A stretch of 64,000 nucleotides of DNA from WHSW01 sp963846165 (GTDB lineage Bacteria; Actinomycetota; Thermoleophilia; Solirubrobacterales; 70-9). The translations under genes and the position numbers were made by a program. The stretch lies in NCBI GenBank assembly GCA_963846165.1, contig CAWJUU010000009.1, positions 186,001 through 250,000 on the forward strand, given 5' to 3'. Below the pieces are notes generated by a model that was not told where the DNA came from, did no database searches, and worked only from the letters and a program-made list of their open reading frames with translations. Shown piece by piece: positions 1 through 7,161 of this stretch (position 1 is the first letter of the stretch; each line of letters opens with the position of its first letter).

Positions 1-73
1 CGTGCATGTGCGCCGGCCCCCGTTCGAGGTGCAGGAACGAGGAGTCGAGGCCGGTGAGTCGGTCTGAGCTCAT
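1..73 (-). CDS. Wax ester synthase/diacylglycerol acyltransferase (WS/DGAT), N-terminal fragment
   Basis: Reading leftward from the ATG at 71-73, the frame gives MSSDRLTGLDSSFLHLERG and then PAHMH before running off the window edge. The pattern of a Ser/Asp-rich start, LD-S-SFL-x-LE and a following P-x-HMH matches the N-terminus of the actinobacterial WS/DGAT acyltransferases, which esterify acyl-CoA to fatty alcohols or diacylglycerol to make storage lipid. Only 24 codons are visible, so the HHxxxDG catalytic motif cannot be checked. A GAGAAG lies upstream as a plausible ribosome site. The call rests on the N-terminal pattern alone. Confidence 0.7.
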   Translation of the reverse strand, partial: MSSDRLTGLDSSFLHLERGPAHMH

Positions 74-495
74 TGCGCTGATCTTCTCAGACCGTGAGTT
101 CCGTGACCGGCGTCACACACAGAACGTGTGTTCGCCCTAGCGTGGCCGCAGCACAAATGGGACCAAACCAAGCAATCTGCCGAGTCGCTCTTGAAGACAA
201 ACGTGGGGCGGGGGACCCAGGGGCCGCATCCGCGGCCGCCGGACCGTAGACCGGGCCGGCTTGGGGCGAATCGGACGGTGATCCGTCCGTAGCGCGCGCC
301 AGGGGGGCGCAGCGCGAGCCCGACAGCTAACCCCGCAGGCAGCGAGAGGGCGAATTCCCAATGCAACGTTTCCGCTCGCGGCGGAGGCGCGTCGCAGCCA
401 TGCTGCTGCCCACCTGGGCGGCCAAGCAGGCGCTCGGGTTTCCCGACGTCGGCACGGTCTTGACCTCGAAGTAACGGGGTATGTAGGGTGAGTCG
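74..495. other. Intergenic region between divergent genes
   Basis: About 420 bases without a convincing gene. Open frames here are unrelated to known families and look like composition artefacts. It holds the upstream regions of the WS/DGAT gene (leftward) and the small acidic gene (rightward), and a short hairpin GGACGG-TGAT-CCGTCC at 273-288. A sigma-F-like promoter is proposed separately at its right end. Confidence 0.5.
457..482 (+). promoter_or_regulatory. Possible SigF/SigB-type promoter for the small acidic protein
   Basis: GTCT at 457-460 and GGGTAT at 477-482 are separated by 16 bases, close to the known mycobacterial/streptomycete SigF/SigB consensus GTTT-N15-17-GGGTAT, with one mismatch in the -35 box. 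The predicted transcription start would fall only a few bases before the ATG at 496. GGGTA is short and the -35 is imperfect, so this is tentative. Confidence 0.3.
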
Positions 496-726
496 ATGCG
501 CGAACGCGACCGACACGAAGAGGAGATGCGCGCCGTCCGCGAGGCCGGTGGCGGTGAGGCCGAGGGCTTCGAGGAGGCCGAGGCGGAGTTGATCGAGCAC
601 GCATCGCACGGCGACAGTGGCCCCGATCCGAGCAACCTCGCCGGGGAGCCCGAGGAGCTCACCGACTCCGAGTACGGCGAGGCGGACCACGAGCAGTCCA
701 GCGAGCGCCACGACGACGATCGTTAG
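496..726 (+). CDS. Small highly acidic protein of unknown function
   Basis: A 76-residue protein, very rich in Glu/Asp (about a third of residues) with a charged start MRERDRHEEEM and a central stretch EAEGFEEAEAELIEHASHGD that could form an amphipathic helix; the C-terminal part is polar and probably disordered. No signal peptide or membrane segment. I do not recognise a named family. The ATG follows AGGGTGAG, a usable ribosome site. A stress-type promoter may lie just upstream, and another small protein begins 20 bases downstream, so the two may be one transcript. Existence as a gene is likely but not certain. Confidence 0.55.
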   Translation: MRERDRHEEEMRAVREAGGGEAEGFEEAEAELIEHASHGDSGPDPSNLAGEPEELTDSEYGEADHEQSSERHDDDR

Positions 727-745
727 GGCCGTTAGGGTTGTCGGG

Positions 746-1042
746 GTGGGCGCGGACGCCAAGAACCTCGAGGCGATCTCGAAGGCGATCGACCGGCACA
801 ACGCGAGTTGTCAGTGGCCGGCGTCGGAGGTGCGTATGAACCCGTTCGAGGTCGAGCGGCTCGGCTGGGACGAGATCCGCGGGCTCCCGGTCGTCGCCGA
901 CCCGGCGCTCGGCACCGGACGCTTCCGGATCGTCTGCTCGCGCGAGGACGAGGGCGCCGGGATCGAGGAGACCGAGGCGATCGGCACCCCGATCGAGGTC
1001 GGCGTTGGCGGCGACGAGCCGCCCCACCGGCCGCCGGTCTAG
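746..1042 (+). CDS. Hypothetical small protein
   Basis: A 98-residue product from a GTG at 746 (VGADAKNLEAISKAIDRHNA). The middle, NPFEVERLGWDEIRGLPVV followed by GTGRFRIVCSRE, has the look of a compact conserved globular domain, after which the tail becomes Pro/Asp-rich. No family name can be assigned. It ends one base before the convergent CcdA gene ends. The start is chosen because the upstream part of the frame is low-complexity and overlaps the previous gene. Confidence 0.55.
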   Translation: MGADAKNLEAISKAIDRHNASCQWPASEVRMNPFEVERLGWDEIRGLPVVADPALGTGRFRIVCSREDEGAGIEETEAIGTPIEVGVGGDEPPHRPPV

Positions 1043-1043
1043 C

Positions 1044-1775
1044 TCATAGATTCAGCCCGAGCTCGTTGGTGAGCTTCTGGGCCCAGATGTTGAGCTCGGT
1101 GAAGCCGCCGCTGAGGATCAGGATCCCCATCGCGATCAGGATCCCGCCGCCGGTCGCGACGATCGCCCGGTAATGGCGCTTGACGACCGCGAATGCGGTC
1201 GTCGCGCGCGAGAAGGCAAGCGCGGTGACCAGGAACGGGATCGCGAGGCCGAGCGAGTAGACCGCGAGCAGGAAAGCGCCGTGAGCGAGCTCGCCCTCGA
1301 TTCCGGCGAGGGTGAGCACGCCGCCGAGCGCCGGTCCCACGCACGGCGTCCACGCGATCGAGAACGCCGCGCCGGCGACGATCGGCCCGCCCTTGCCGGC
1401 GCGCGTCAGAAGCGCCTCGACGTGCCACTCCCGGTTCAGCCGGTCGACGTAGGTCGCGACGATGAACAGGACACCCATCACGATCAGGAGGACCGCGCCG
1501 ATGTCGGTGAGCAGGTCCTGGTTGTCGCGCAGCGTCTGGCCGAGCGCCGTCGCGGTCAGGCCGAGTGCGATGAACACTGCCGAAAAGGAGGCGATGAAGA
1601 GCAGGCTCGGGCCGAGTACCCGGCGCCAGTCCGCGTCCTCGATCTCGGTGACGCTGACGCCGGTGACCACGGACAGGTAGCCCGGGACCAGCGGCAGCAC
1701 GCAGGGGGAGAGGAAGGAGACCAGCCCGGCAACGAAGGCGACGGGCACATCGGCGCCGGAGACGGGGTCGTTCAT
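1044..1775 (-). CDS. ccdA: Cytochrome c biogenesis / thiol-disulfide transmembrane protein CcdA
   Basis: A 243-residue polytopic membrane protein with about six hydrophobic segments. It carries the two family cysteines in their usual proline contexts: LSPCVLPLVPGY (Cys about 25) in the first helix and AWTPCVGPALGG (Cys about 145) in the fourth. CcdA/DsbD-type proteins move electrons from cytoplasmic thioredoxin across the membrane to keep extracytoplasmic thiols, including apocytochrome c, reduced. The gene lies 14 bases after a thioredoxin-TPR gene on the same strand, a functional pairing. A membrane cytochrome c gene elsewhere in the window is a possible client. The short C-terminal tail ELGLNL is cytoplasmic or exposed. 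Confidence 0.9.
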   Translation of the reverse strand: MNDPVSGADVPVAFVAGLVSFLSPCVLPLVPGYLSVVTGVSVTEIEDADWRRVLGPSLLFIASFSAVFIALGLTATALGQTLRDNQDLLTDIGAVLLIVMGVLFIVATYVDRLNREWHVEALLTRAGKGGPIVAGAAFSIAWTPCVGPALGGVLTLAGIEGELAHGAFLLAVYSLGLAIPFLVTALAFSRATTAFAVVKRHYRAIVATGGGILIAMGILILSGGFTELNIWAQKLTNELGLNL

Positions 1776-1789
1776 TCGCCGGTCGGCGG

Positions 1790-2563
1790 CTAGTTGAGCG
1801 CCGCGGCGAGGCGCCGTCGGTGCTCGCGCGCAAGCGGATCGTCGGCGCCGAGCTCGGTGAAGATGCCGACCATGGCGCGCCGGATGAGGTCGCGAAGCTC
1901 GGCGTCCTGCTCGCCGGCCAGCGCCTCCTGGAGCGCCTCGAGCGAGGTCTCATAACCACCCTCGTCCCAGGCGGCGAAGGCGCGCTCGAGCGGCCCGTCG
2001 GCCGCTGCTCCGGCGCCGTTGCCGTTGCCCGTCGCGAGTCGCGCCCGGGCCGCGAGTCCCTCGGCGAGGAAGTCGCCGTGGAGTGGGTCGAGCAGCTCGA
2101 GCGCCTCGGCAGTGTCGCCGCGAGCGAGCAGGATGCGCCCGAGCCGCACGGCCGCCTCGGCGTGACGCGGGTCGAGCGCGAGCGCCTCGCGAAGCGAGGC
2201 CTCGTCGCCGGCCCGCGCGAGCTCGTCGGCGGGGGAGGGGACGAGCCCGTCGAGAAACTCCTCGATCCGGGCGGGCGGAATCGCGCCCGTGAACTCGGCC
2301 ACCACCTGGCCGTCACGAAAGGCCTTGACCGCGGGAATGCCCTGGACGCCGAAGCTCGCGGCGAGGGACTGGTTTGCGTCGACATCCACCTTCGCCAGCT
2401 CGACCGCGCCGCCACGCTTGGCGATCGCGGCCTCGATCGCCGGGCCGAGCTGGCGGCAAGGGCCGCACCAATCGGCCCAGAAGTCGACCACCACCGGCAG
2501 CTCGCGTGAGCGCTCGACCACCTCGGCCATGAACTCGGCTTCACCGACGTCGCGGGTCATCAT
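1790..2563 (-). CDS. Thioredoxin-TPR protein (CnoX/YbbN-like)
   Basis: A 257-residue protein. Residues 15-115 form a thioredoxin fold with the active site WCGPC (Cys33, Cys36) and the cis-Pro loop GIPAVKAF. Residues 130-250 are alpha-helical TPR-like repeats, as in CnoX/YbbN co-chaperones, which add a thiol-redox holdase function. The start is ATG-ATG at 2558-2563; the frame is open further upstream but that part overlaps the divergent yqgE gene and is not thioredoxin-like. It precedes ccdA by 14 bases, so the cytoplasmic electron donor and membrane carrier are likely co-transcribed. It could alternatively serve simply as the thioredoxin of this pathway. Confidence 0.88.
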   Translation of the reverse strand: MMTRDVGEAEFMAEVVERSRELPVVVDFWADWCGPCRQLGPAIEAAIAKRGGAVELAKVDVDANQSLAASFGVQGIPAVKAFRDGQVVAEFTGAIPPARIEEFLDGLVPSPADELARAGDEASLREALALDPRHAEAAVRLGRILLARGDTAEALELLDPLHGDFLAEGLAARARLATGNGNGAGAAADGPLERAFAAWDEGGYETSLEALQEALAGEQDAELRDLIRRAMVGIFTELGADDPLAREHRRRLAAALN

Positions 2564-2600
2564 GCCAACGAGGTTAGCGAGCAGGCAGAATCCGTCCTCG

Positions 2601-3152
2601 ATGGACCTTCCAGAGACGATGCGCGGCAAGCTCCTGATCGCCTCGCCGGCGCTCGTCGACCCCAACTTCGCCCGCTCCGTGGTCCTGATCACCGAGCACA
2701 GCGACGAGGGCGCAATGGGCGTCGTCCTCAACCGCCCGTCGGACACCGACGTCGCCGAGGTGGCGCCGGAGCTGGGCGCGATCATCGACTCCGAGCCGGT
2801 CTTCATCGGCGGGCCCGTGCAACCGCAGGCGCTCGTAGTCCTGGCCGAGTTCGACCAGCCCGATGCGGCGGCCTGGATCGTCGCCGCCGACGTCGGCTTC
2901 GTCGCCGCCGAGACCGAGTCCGAAGACCTGGCGCGCGCGATCCGTCGCGGGCGCGTCTACGCCGGCTACTCGGGCTGGGGCGCGGGCCAGCTCGAGGCCG
3001 AGCTCGCCGAGGATGCCTGGATCATCGAGCCGCCGCTTCCGGCGGAGCTGTTCCCCGACGACCCCGAGCTGCTCTGGCAGGAGGTGCTCGCGCGCAAGGG
3101 CGGCCAGTTCGCGCTCATCGCCCGGATGCCCGACGACCCATCGCTGAACTGA
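2601..3152 (+). CDS. YqgE/AlgH family protein
   Basis: A 183-residue protein with the full UPF0301 (YqgE/AlgH) pattern: GKLLIASP and DPNFARSVVLI near the start, GAMGVVLNRP, VFIGGPVQP, the GYSGWGAGQLEAEL block and a final W..VLA...G...L.A.MP. The family is widespread; AlgH influences alginate regulation in Pseudomonas but the biochemical role is not settled. The ATG at 2601 was chosen because the conserved MRGKLLIASP begins seven residues later. It diverges from the thioredoxin gene across 37 bases and is followed in the same direction by a FUSC-type membrane protein. Confidence 0.88.
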   Translation: MDLPETMRGKLLIASPALVDPNFARSVVLITEHSDEGAMGVVLNRPSDTDVAEVAPELGAIIDSEPVFIGGPVQPQALVVLAEFDQPDAAAWIVAADVGFVAAETESEDLARAIRRGRVYAGYSGWGAGQLEAELAEDAWIIEPPLPAELFPDDPELLWQEVLARKGGQFALIARMPDDPSLN

Positions 3153-3260
3153 CGCGGCCGGGCGAACAGAGGAGCGATTCCGTCCTCGTGGCGGCTGCGC
3201 GGGGCCGTCTCGCCGGCGCTCCGGCGCGGCGCGTTCGTCGCGCTTCCCGTCGGTGCCCTG

Positions 3261-4205
3261 GTGCTGTCGCAACTCGTGATCCGCGACGAGATCGCCGGCG
3301 GGCTCGCGACCGCGGCCCTGATCGCCGGCTTCGTCGCCTTCGACGCGCCGGCGCGAATCCGGGCTCGCTGGCACCTGCTCAACGCGCCGGTCCTCGGGCT
3401 TGCCGCATGCCTCGGCGTGGTCTCGAGCCAGACCACGGCCACCGCCGTGATCGCGATGGCGCTCGTCGCCGGCCTCGCCGGCTACTGCGTCGCCGTTTCG
3501 CTGCGTCTCGCGGTCGCGGGGCTGAGCTGCGTGCTGGGCCTGTTGATCGCCCAGGGGCTCTACCTCGAACCGGGCGACGCGCTCGAGGCGCTGGCGCTGG
3601 GCACCGGCGGCGGCCTGATCCATGCGGCTTGGGCGCTGGTCGCCTGGGGGCTCGGCGACCGCGGCTTCGAGCAGCCGGGACTCAGACAGCGGGCGCGGAG
3701 CGCGCGAACGGACCTGCTGGCGAACGTGAGCCTGCGCGCGAAGCCGCTTCGGCATGCGCTGCGCTTCGGAGTGGCGCTCGCGGTCGGGGTGGCGATCTAC
3801 CGCCTGGTTGACATCGGCGCGCACGGCTACTGGGTGCCGCTGACGATCCTTTTCGTGCTCCGACCGGACCAGGACGGGACCCTGGAGCGGATCGCGATGC
3901 GCGCCGCCGGCACGCTTGTCGGCCTGGTCCTGGCGACCGCGCTGGCCGCGTGGCTCGGCGACGCGGTGATCCCGACGGCGATCGTGCTCACCACCGCGGC
4001 GGCGTTCCTCTATGCGCTGCTGGCGATCGAGTACGCGCTGTTCACGATCGCGATCACGATCTACGTCGTCCTGCTCACTGACACGCTCGGCACGCCGCCG
4101 ATCGAGGCAGCCGACGAGCGCGCGCTCGGCACCGTAATCGGGATCGCGGTCGCGGCGCTCGCCTTCTGGGTCTGGGGCGACATCGAGCGCTCACCACCAG
4201 ACTGA
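3261..4205 (+). CDS. FUSC/aromatic-acid exporter-like membrane protein
   Basis: The frame from the GTG at 3261 gives 314 residues with many hydrophobic helices and a soluble loop at about 135-160, ending in WVWGDIERSPPD. The second half (HALRFGVALAVGVAIY, then GYWVPLTILFVLRPD) is the signature of the FUSC-type permease domain found in fusaric-acid resistance and p-hydroxybenzoic acid efflux proteins; substrate unknown. The true N-terminus is probably longer: in-frame codons upstream read SWRLRGAVSPALRRGAF, typical of this family, but no ATG, GTG or TTG occurs after the previous stop. An ATT at 3177 sits right behind AGAGGAG and may be the real start. It may share a transcript with yqgE. Confidence 0.72.
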   Translation: MLSQLVIRDEIAGGLATAALIAGFVAFDAPARIRARWHLLNAPVLGLAACLGVVSSQTTATAVIAMALVAGLAGYCVAVSLRLAVAGLSCVLGLLIAQGLYLEPGDALEALALGTGGGLIHAAWALVAWGLGDRGFEQPGLRQRARSARTDLLANVSLRAKPLRHALRFGVALAVGVAIYRLVDIGAHGYWVPLTILFVLRPDQDGTLERIAMRAAGTLVGLVLATALAAWLGDAVIPTAIVLTTAAAFLYALLAIEYALFTIAITIYVVLLTDTLGTPPIEAADERALGTVIGIAVAALAFWVWGDIERSPPD

Positions 4206-4269
4206 CATTGCCGCTAAGGGTGCACAAGTGCAGCCTCGACGGTCGCTCCCGGTCATAAACTGGGCGCAG

Positions 4270-4497
4270 ATGACCCGCGAAGAGGCCGAGCAGCGCTGCA
4301 CCGAGCTCGCAGCCGAGAGCCCGGAGCGCGACACGCACCGCTGGATCCCGCGCGAGGAGCCCGACGGGAGCTGGTCGGTGGTCAAGATCGCGCTGCCGCC
4401 GGTGGGCGACCTGACGGCCGAGACTCGCGCCGCCGAGCGCCCCGACACGCCTCCGGACCCGCGCCCCGACGTCCCGCCGCACGCCGCGGGCTTCTAG
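4270..4497 (+). CDS. Small hypothetical protein
   Basis: A 75-residue protein starting at the ATG at 4270 (MTREEAEQRCTELAAES). The N-terminal half has an amphipathic helix and a strand-like WIPREEPDGSWSVVKIALP block that looks like a small conserved domain; the C-terminal third is Pro/Asp-rich and probably disordered. No name can be given. The frame is open for 14 codons before this start, but those contain no family-like sequence. Confidence 0.6.
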   Translation: MTREEAEQRCTELAAESPERDTHRWIPREEPDGSWSVVKIALPPVGDLTAETRAAERPDTPPDPRPDVPPHAAGF

Positions 4498-4564
4498 GGG
4501 GACCCGAGGGGACCGCCGGCGGCTGCTCAGGCCCGCTCGCGGTTTCTACGCGCGCTAACCACGA

Positions 4565-4918
4565 TTATGGAAACCTGGTGCCTGAGCTCTCGTCGAACGC
4601 CCTCAGGAGCCGTTTGGGCGCCTTCAGGCGCCACGCCTCGATCAGCAGCTCGCGGAGCTCCTCGTGGTCGACCCTCTCGAGCCGGATCAGGACCAGCGGC
4701 CAGTCCTCGTAGTGCGAGGTGATGAAGAACGTCTCGGGATCGCCCTGGATCAGGGCCTCGCGCTCCATGAAGTCGATCCAGACGACCGCGGTGCCGTCCT
4801 CGCGCTCGCGCACGAACATCTTCCCGCGCACCTTGAGCGCCGGCGTCCCGTAGGACATTCCCTCCTCGACCTCGGGCAATTCGGAGCCCAGCCTGCGGAC
4901 CGTGTCCCAATCGGGCAT
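4565..4918 (-). CDS. MmcQ/YjbR family protein
   Basis: A 117-residue protein matching the MmcQ/YjbR family: an opening D..RRL..ELPEVEEGMSYG, the strand block GTPALKVRGKMFVRER, then WIDFMEREALI and a closing HEELRELLIEAWRLKAPKRL. The fold is a small alpha/beta double-wing domain often described as DNA-binding-like; no catalytic role is established. It stands alone, convergent with the small gene on its left, and its start lies 28 bases from a sigma-F-like promoter on the other strand. Confidence 0.82.
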   Translation of the reverse strand: MPDWDTVRRLGSELPEVEEGMSYGTPALKVRGKMFVREREDGTAVVWIDFMEREALIQGDPETFFITSHYEDWPLVLIRLERVDHEELRELLIEAWRLKAPKRLLRAFDESSGTRFP

Positions 4919-4946
4919 CGGACCAGGTTAACCGCGGTTATCGGGT

Positions 4947-4972
4947 GTTTGGGCCCGCGCGCCGGCGGGTAA
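4947..4972 (+). promoter_or_regulatory. SigF/SigB-type promoter upstream of sigF
   Basis: GTTT at 4947-4950, a 16-base spacer, and GGGTAA at 4967-4972. This matches the described SigF/SigB promoter pattern of mycobacteria and streptomycetes (GTTT-N15-17-GGGTAT) with one mismatch. It lies about 120 bases before the sigF start, implying that the sigma factor drives its own transcription. No other use of this direction is apparent. Confidence 0.6.
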
Positions 4973-5014
4973 GTTTGCGGGAACGCCCTGGACGCGTTGC
5001 GTCCCGGCGCGATC

Positions 5015-5046
5015 GAGGGCCCGGGTTACCCCCCACCCGGGTCCTC
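5015..5046. other. Strong hairpin in the sigF leader
   Basis: GAGG-g-CCCGGGT, then an eight-base C-rich loop, then ACCCGGG-t-CCTC form a stem of about 11 base pairs with one facing mismatch. It sits in the predicted 5-prime untranslated region between the sigma-type promoter and the ATG at 5091. There is no U-tract, so it is not an intrinsic terminator; it could affect leader stability or translation. Confidence 0.45.
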
Positions 5047-5090
5047 GCTGTGCAAAGGGGCCACCCGGCTATCTTGCGGCTCGGTCATCG

Positions 5091-5909
5091 ATGAGTGCAG
5101 ACCGGCGAAAACGTACCCGCGCGACCGACCCGACCCCGCCGACGGGGCCACAGGAGGCGCTCGCTGACGAGCACGAGCTGCTGCTCACCTATGCGCGCAC
5201 CCGTGACGAAGCGGCGCGCGAGGAGCTGGTCCATCGCTTTCTCCCCTTCGCCCGCAGTCTCGCGATGCGCTACAGCGGCGGGGTAGAGCCGAGCGAGGAC
5301 CTGGTCCAGGTCGCCAGCCTCGGACTCGTCGCCGCGCTCGAGCGTTTCGATCCCGAGCGTGGCGTCCCGTTCGCCGGCTTCGCCGGGCCGACGATCCTCG
5401 GCGAGCTGCGGCGCCATTTTCGCGACCGGGTGTGGACGCTGCGCGTGCCTCGCGGACTGCAGGAGCGCATCCGCGCGGTCGAGGTCACGATCACCAAGCT
5501 GAGCCACGAGCTCGAGCGCTCCCCGACGGTCGCCGAGATCGCCGAGACGCTTGATGTCGACGAGGCCGACGTGCTCGAGGCCTTCGAGGCCACGGTCGCC
5601 CGGCGGACGGTCTCGCTCGACCAGCCTACGGCGGGCTCCGAGCCAGGTGAGGAGACGCCGATGACCGAGCGGATCGGCAGCGAGGATGCGGGCTTTGACC
5701 TGGTCGAGGACCGCGCCGCGATCGAGGCGAGCTCGAACGTGCTCGATGAGACCGAGCGCGAGGTCCTGCGTTTGCGCTTCTCCGAGGATCTGACCCAGTC
5801 GAAGATCGCCGAGCAGGTGGGCTACTCCCAGATGCACGTATCGCGAATCCTGCGCCGCGCGCTGAGCAAGCTCCGAGCCGCGGCGGCGGCCGGCGAACCG
5901 CCAGAGTGA
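5091..5909 (+). CDS. sigF: SigF/SigB-type (group 3) RNA polymerase sigma factor
   Basis: A 272-residue sigma factor of the stress/sporulation class. Region 2 runs about residues 45-115 (RFLPFARSLAMRYSG, EDLVQVASLGLV, then FDPERGVPFAGFA typical of the SigB/SigF group), region 3 about 120-185, and region 4 about 215-265 with the helix-turn-helix TQSKIAEQVGYSQMHVSR. The N-terminal 30 residues are basic and disordered. It would recognise GTTT/GGGTA promoters, one of which lies upstream. The gene faces an RsbW-like kinase gene whose stop is 46 bases away; normally the anti-sigma gene is co-transcribed, so this convergent layout is unusual. Which sigma paralogue it corresponds to cannot be settled here. 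Confidence 0.88.
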   Translation: MSADRRKRTRATDPTPPTGPQEALADEHELLLTYARTRDEAAREELVHRFLPFARSLAMRYSGGVEPSEDLVQVASLGLVAALERFDPERGVPFAGFAGPTILGELRRHFRDRVWTLRVPRGLQERIRAVEVTITKLSHELERSPTVAEIAETLDVDEADVLEAFEATVARRTVSLDQPTAGSEPGEETPMTERIGSEDAGFDLVEDRAAIEASSNVLDETEREVLRLRFSEDLTQSKIAEQVGYSQMHVSRILRRALSKLRAAAAAGEPPE

Positions 5910-5954
5910 GCGCCTGGCTCAGAACGGGCTCTCGGGCGCTCGGCGACTCGGGCG

Positions 5955-6770
5955 CTAACCGGACTGGCCGATTCGCAGCAGCAGCAGCTCGCCGTCGTCG
6001 GCCTGCTCGACCTTGACCTCGTCGGCCAGGCCCTCGAGCGAGGCGTCGAGCGCCGGGATCCGCAGCCCGTCGAGCAGCCGCTGGCCGCCCCCCGCTCCCA
6101 GCGGACCGACCCTGACCTCGAACGCGCCTCCGTGTTCGCTGACGGCGATTCGCGCCGTGCCGTCGGGGAATCCATCCGGCCCGTGCGCCGAGATCGCATC
6201 GCTGAGCAGCACCGCATCGGAGAGCTGGTCGACGGAGAAGTCGGCGCGGGCCGCGAACATCGAGATCACCCGTGAGAGCACCGGCCCCAGCAGGTCTCCG
6301 GCCGGGAGGTTGATTCGGGTTTCGTCGACCTGGACCGGTGTCTCAACCGCGGCCTCGCCTGCTCCATTCGGGCGCAGCGGCACGGTCATCGTCACCTCGG
6401 TGCCCTGCCCGAGGCCACCCCTGATCGAGAAGCTGTCGGTGAGTGCGGCGATCAGGGACAGGCCGAGCCGCAGGCTCTTCTGCTCGACATCGGCCAGCGG
6501 CCGGATCCCGTCGCCGAAATCCCGCACGGTGACGACGACACAGGTGTCGTTGGGCCACGCCTCGATCTCCAGCGGACCGGGCTCCTGCTCGCCGTGGTAG
6601 GCGTGAACGACCACGTTCATGCACGCTTCCGTGACCACGGTCTTCAGGTCGGCGATCCCGGCGGGCTCCATCTCCAACGCCTCGGCCAAGCCGGCTAGGG
6701 CGTGACGCACGAGCGGCACGTTTTCGGCCCTTGCCGGCAGCGAGAACTCGACTCTGGCCTCGTCCGCCAT
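5955..6770 (-). CDS. RsbW-like anti-sigma/ATP-binding protein with a second, degenerate domain
   Basis: A 271-residue protein. Residues 5-132 are a GHKL ATPase of the RsbW/SpoIIAB type: N-box with Glu48, Asn52 and His56, G1 box RDFGDGI (84-89), and a G2 region LGLSLIAALTDSF with GQGTEV. Such kinases bind and hold a sigma factor and phosphorylate an antagonist. Residues 152-270 look like a second copy of the fold: a helix ending LLSDAISAHG occupies the N-box place, but Glu and Asn are gone and no glycine boxes remain. It is convergent with sigF and 30 bases behind a PRC-barrel gene. No STAS antagonist gene is nearby. Partner assignment to SigF is inference from position. Confidence 0.82.
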   Translation of the reverse strand: MADEARVEFSLPARAENVPLVRHALAGLAEALEMEPAGIADLKTVVTEACMNVVVHAYHGEQEPGPLEIEAWPNDTCVVVTVRDFGDGIRPLADVEQKSLRLGLSLIAALTDSFSIRGGLGQGTEVTMTVPLRPNGAGEAAVETPVQVDETRINLPAGDLLGPVLSRVISMFAARADFSVDQLSDAVLLSDAISAHGPDGFPDGTARIAVSEHGGAFEVRVGPLGAGGGQRLLDGLRIPALDASLEGLADEVKVEQADDGELLLLRIGQSG

Positions 6771-6800
6771 CGGCGCTCTGATACCCCCCGCTCTGCGCGA

Positions 6801-7139
6801 CTAATCCCGTTTCCAGGCGCGCCCGAACAATCGCGAGAGGCGGCCGCTGCTCGTGTTCGCTCTGAAACTGCCCACCCCGCGCTCCGGCGGCGCCAACTCT
6901 CTGACGGCGTCGGGCCCGATCGCCAGCGTCACGCCACGCTCTGCCGTCCGGCGTACCTCCGGTGCATCGACGAAGCGCAACTCGCCGCTGGTCGTCTCGA
7001 GCACGATCCCGTCCAGGATGTGCTCGCGGTAGTTGTCGACCACCTGGTGGACGCGGCCGACCTCGGTGCCGTCCTCCGCATACACCGGGGTCCCGCGCGG
7101 CACCGCCGCGTAATGAATCGCCTCGCCGTCGTCGATCAC
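6801..7139 (-). CDS. PRC-barrel-like domain protein
   Basis: A 112-residue protein whose first 75 residues form a small beta-barrel pattern: PRGTPVYAEDGTEVGRV, VDNYREHILDGIVLE, LRFVDAPEVRRTAERG. This is the PRC-barrel style used in photosystem and RimM proteins to bind partners or RNA. The C-terminal 35 residues are basic (LSRLFGRAWKRD). The start is GTG at 7137-7139. It precedes the anti-sigma gene by 30 bases on the same strand and may share its transcript. Function unknown. Confidence 0.65.
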   Translation of the reverse strand: MIDDGEAIHYAAVPRGTPVYAEDGTEVGRVHQVVDNYREHILDGIVLETTSGELRFVDAPEVRRTAERGVTLAIGPDAVRELAPPERGVGSFRANTSSGRLSRLFGRAWKRD

Positions 7140-7161
7140 ACCGAAAGCATAGATTGCGCCG
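7140..7161. promoter_or_regulatory. Very short divergent promoter region
   Basis: Only 22 bases separate two diverging GTG start codons (7139 leftward, 7162 rightward). The interval contains GCATAGATTGC, whose two strands offer CATAGATT and TATGCT as overlapping -10-like hexamers about 7 bases from each start. If these are used, both messages would be leaderless, a common arrangement in high-GC Actinomycetota. The -35 elements would lie inside the opposite genes. Confidence 0.3.

Noticed and set aside
137..662. Overlapping minus-strand frames in the first intergenic region
   Set aside because: Arg/Pro/Ser-rich sequence with no family pattern, conflicting with the small acidic gene on the other strand and with no ribosome sites.
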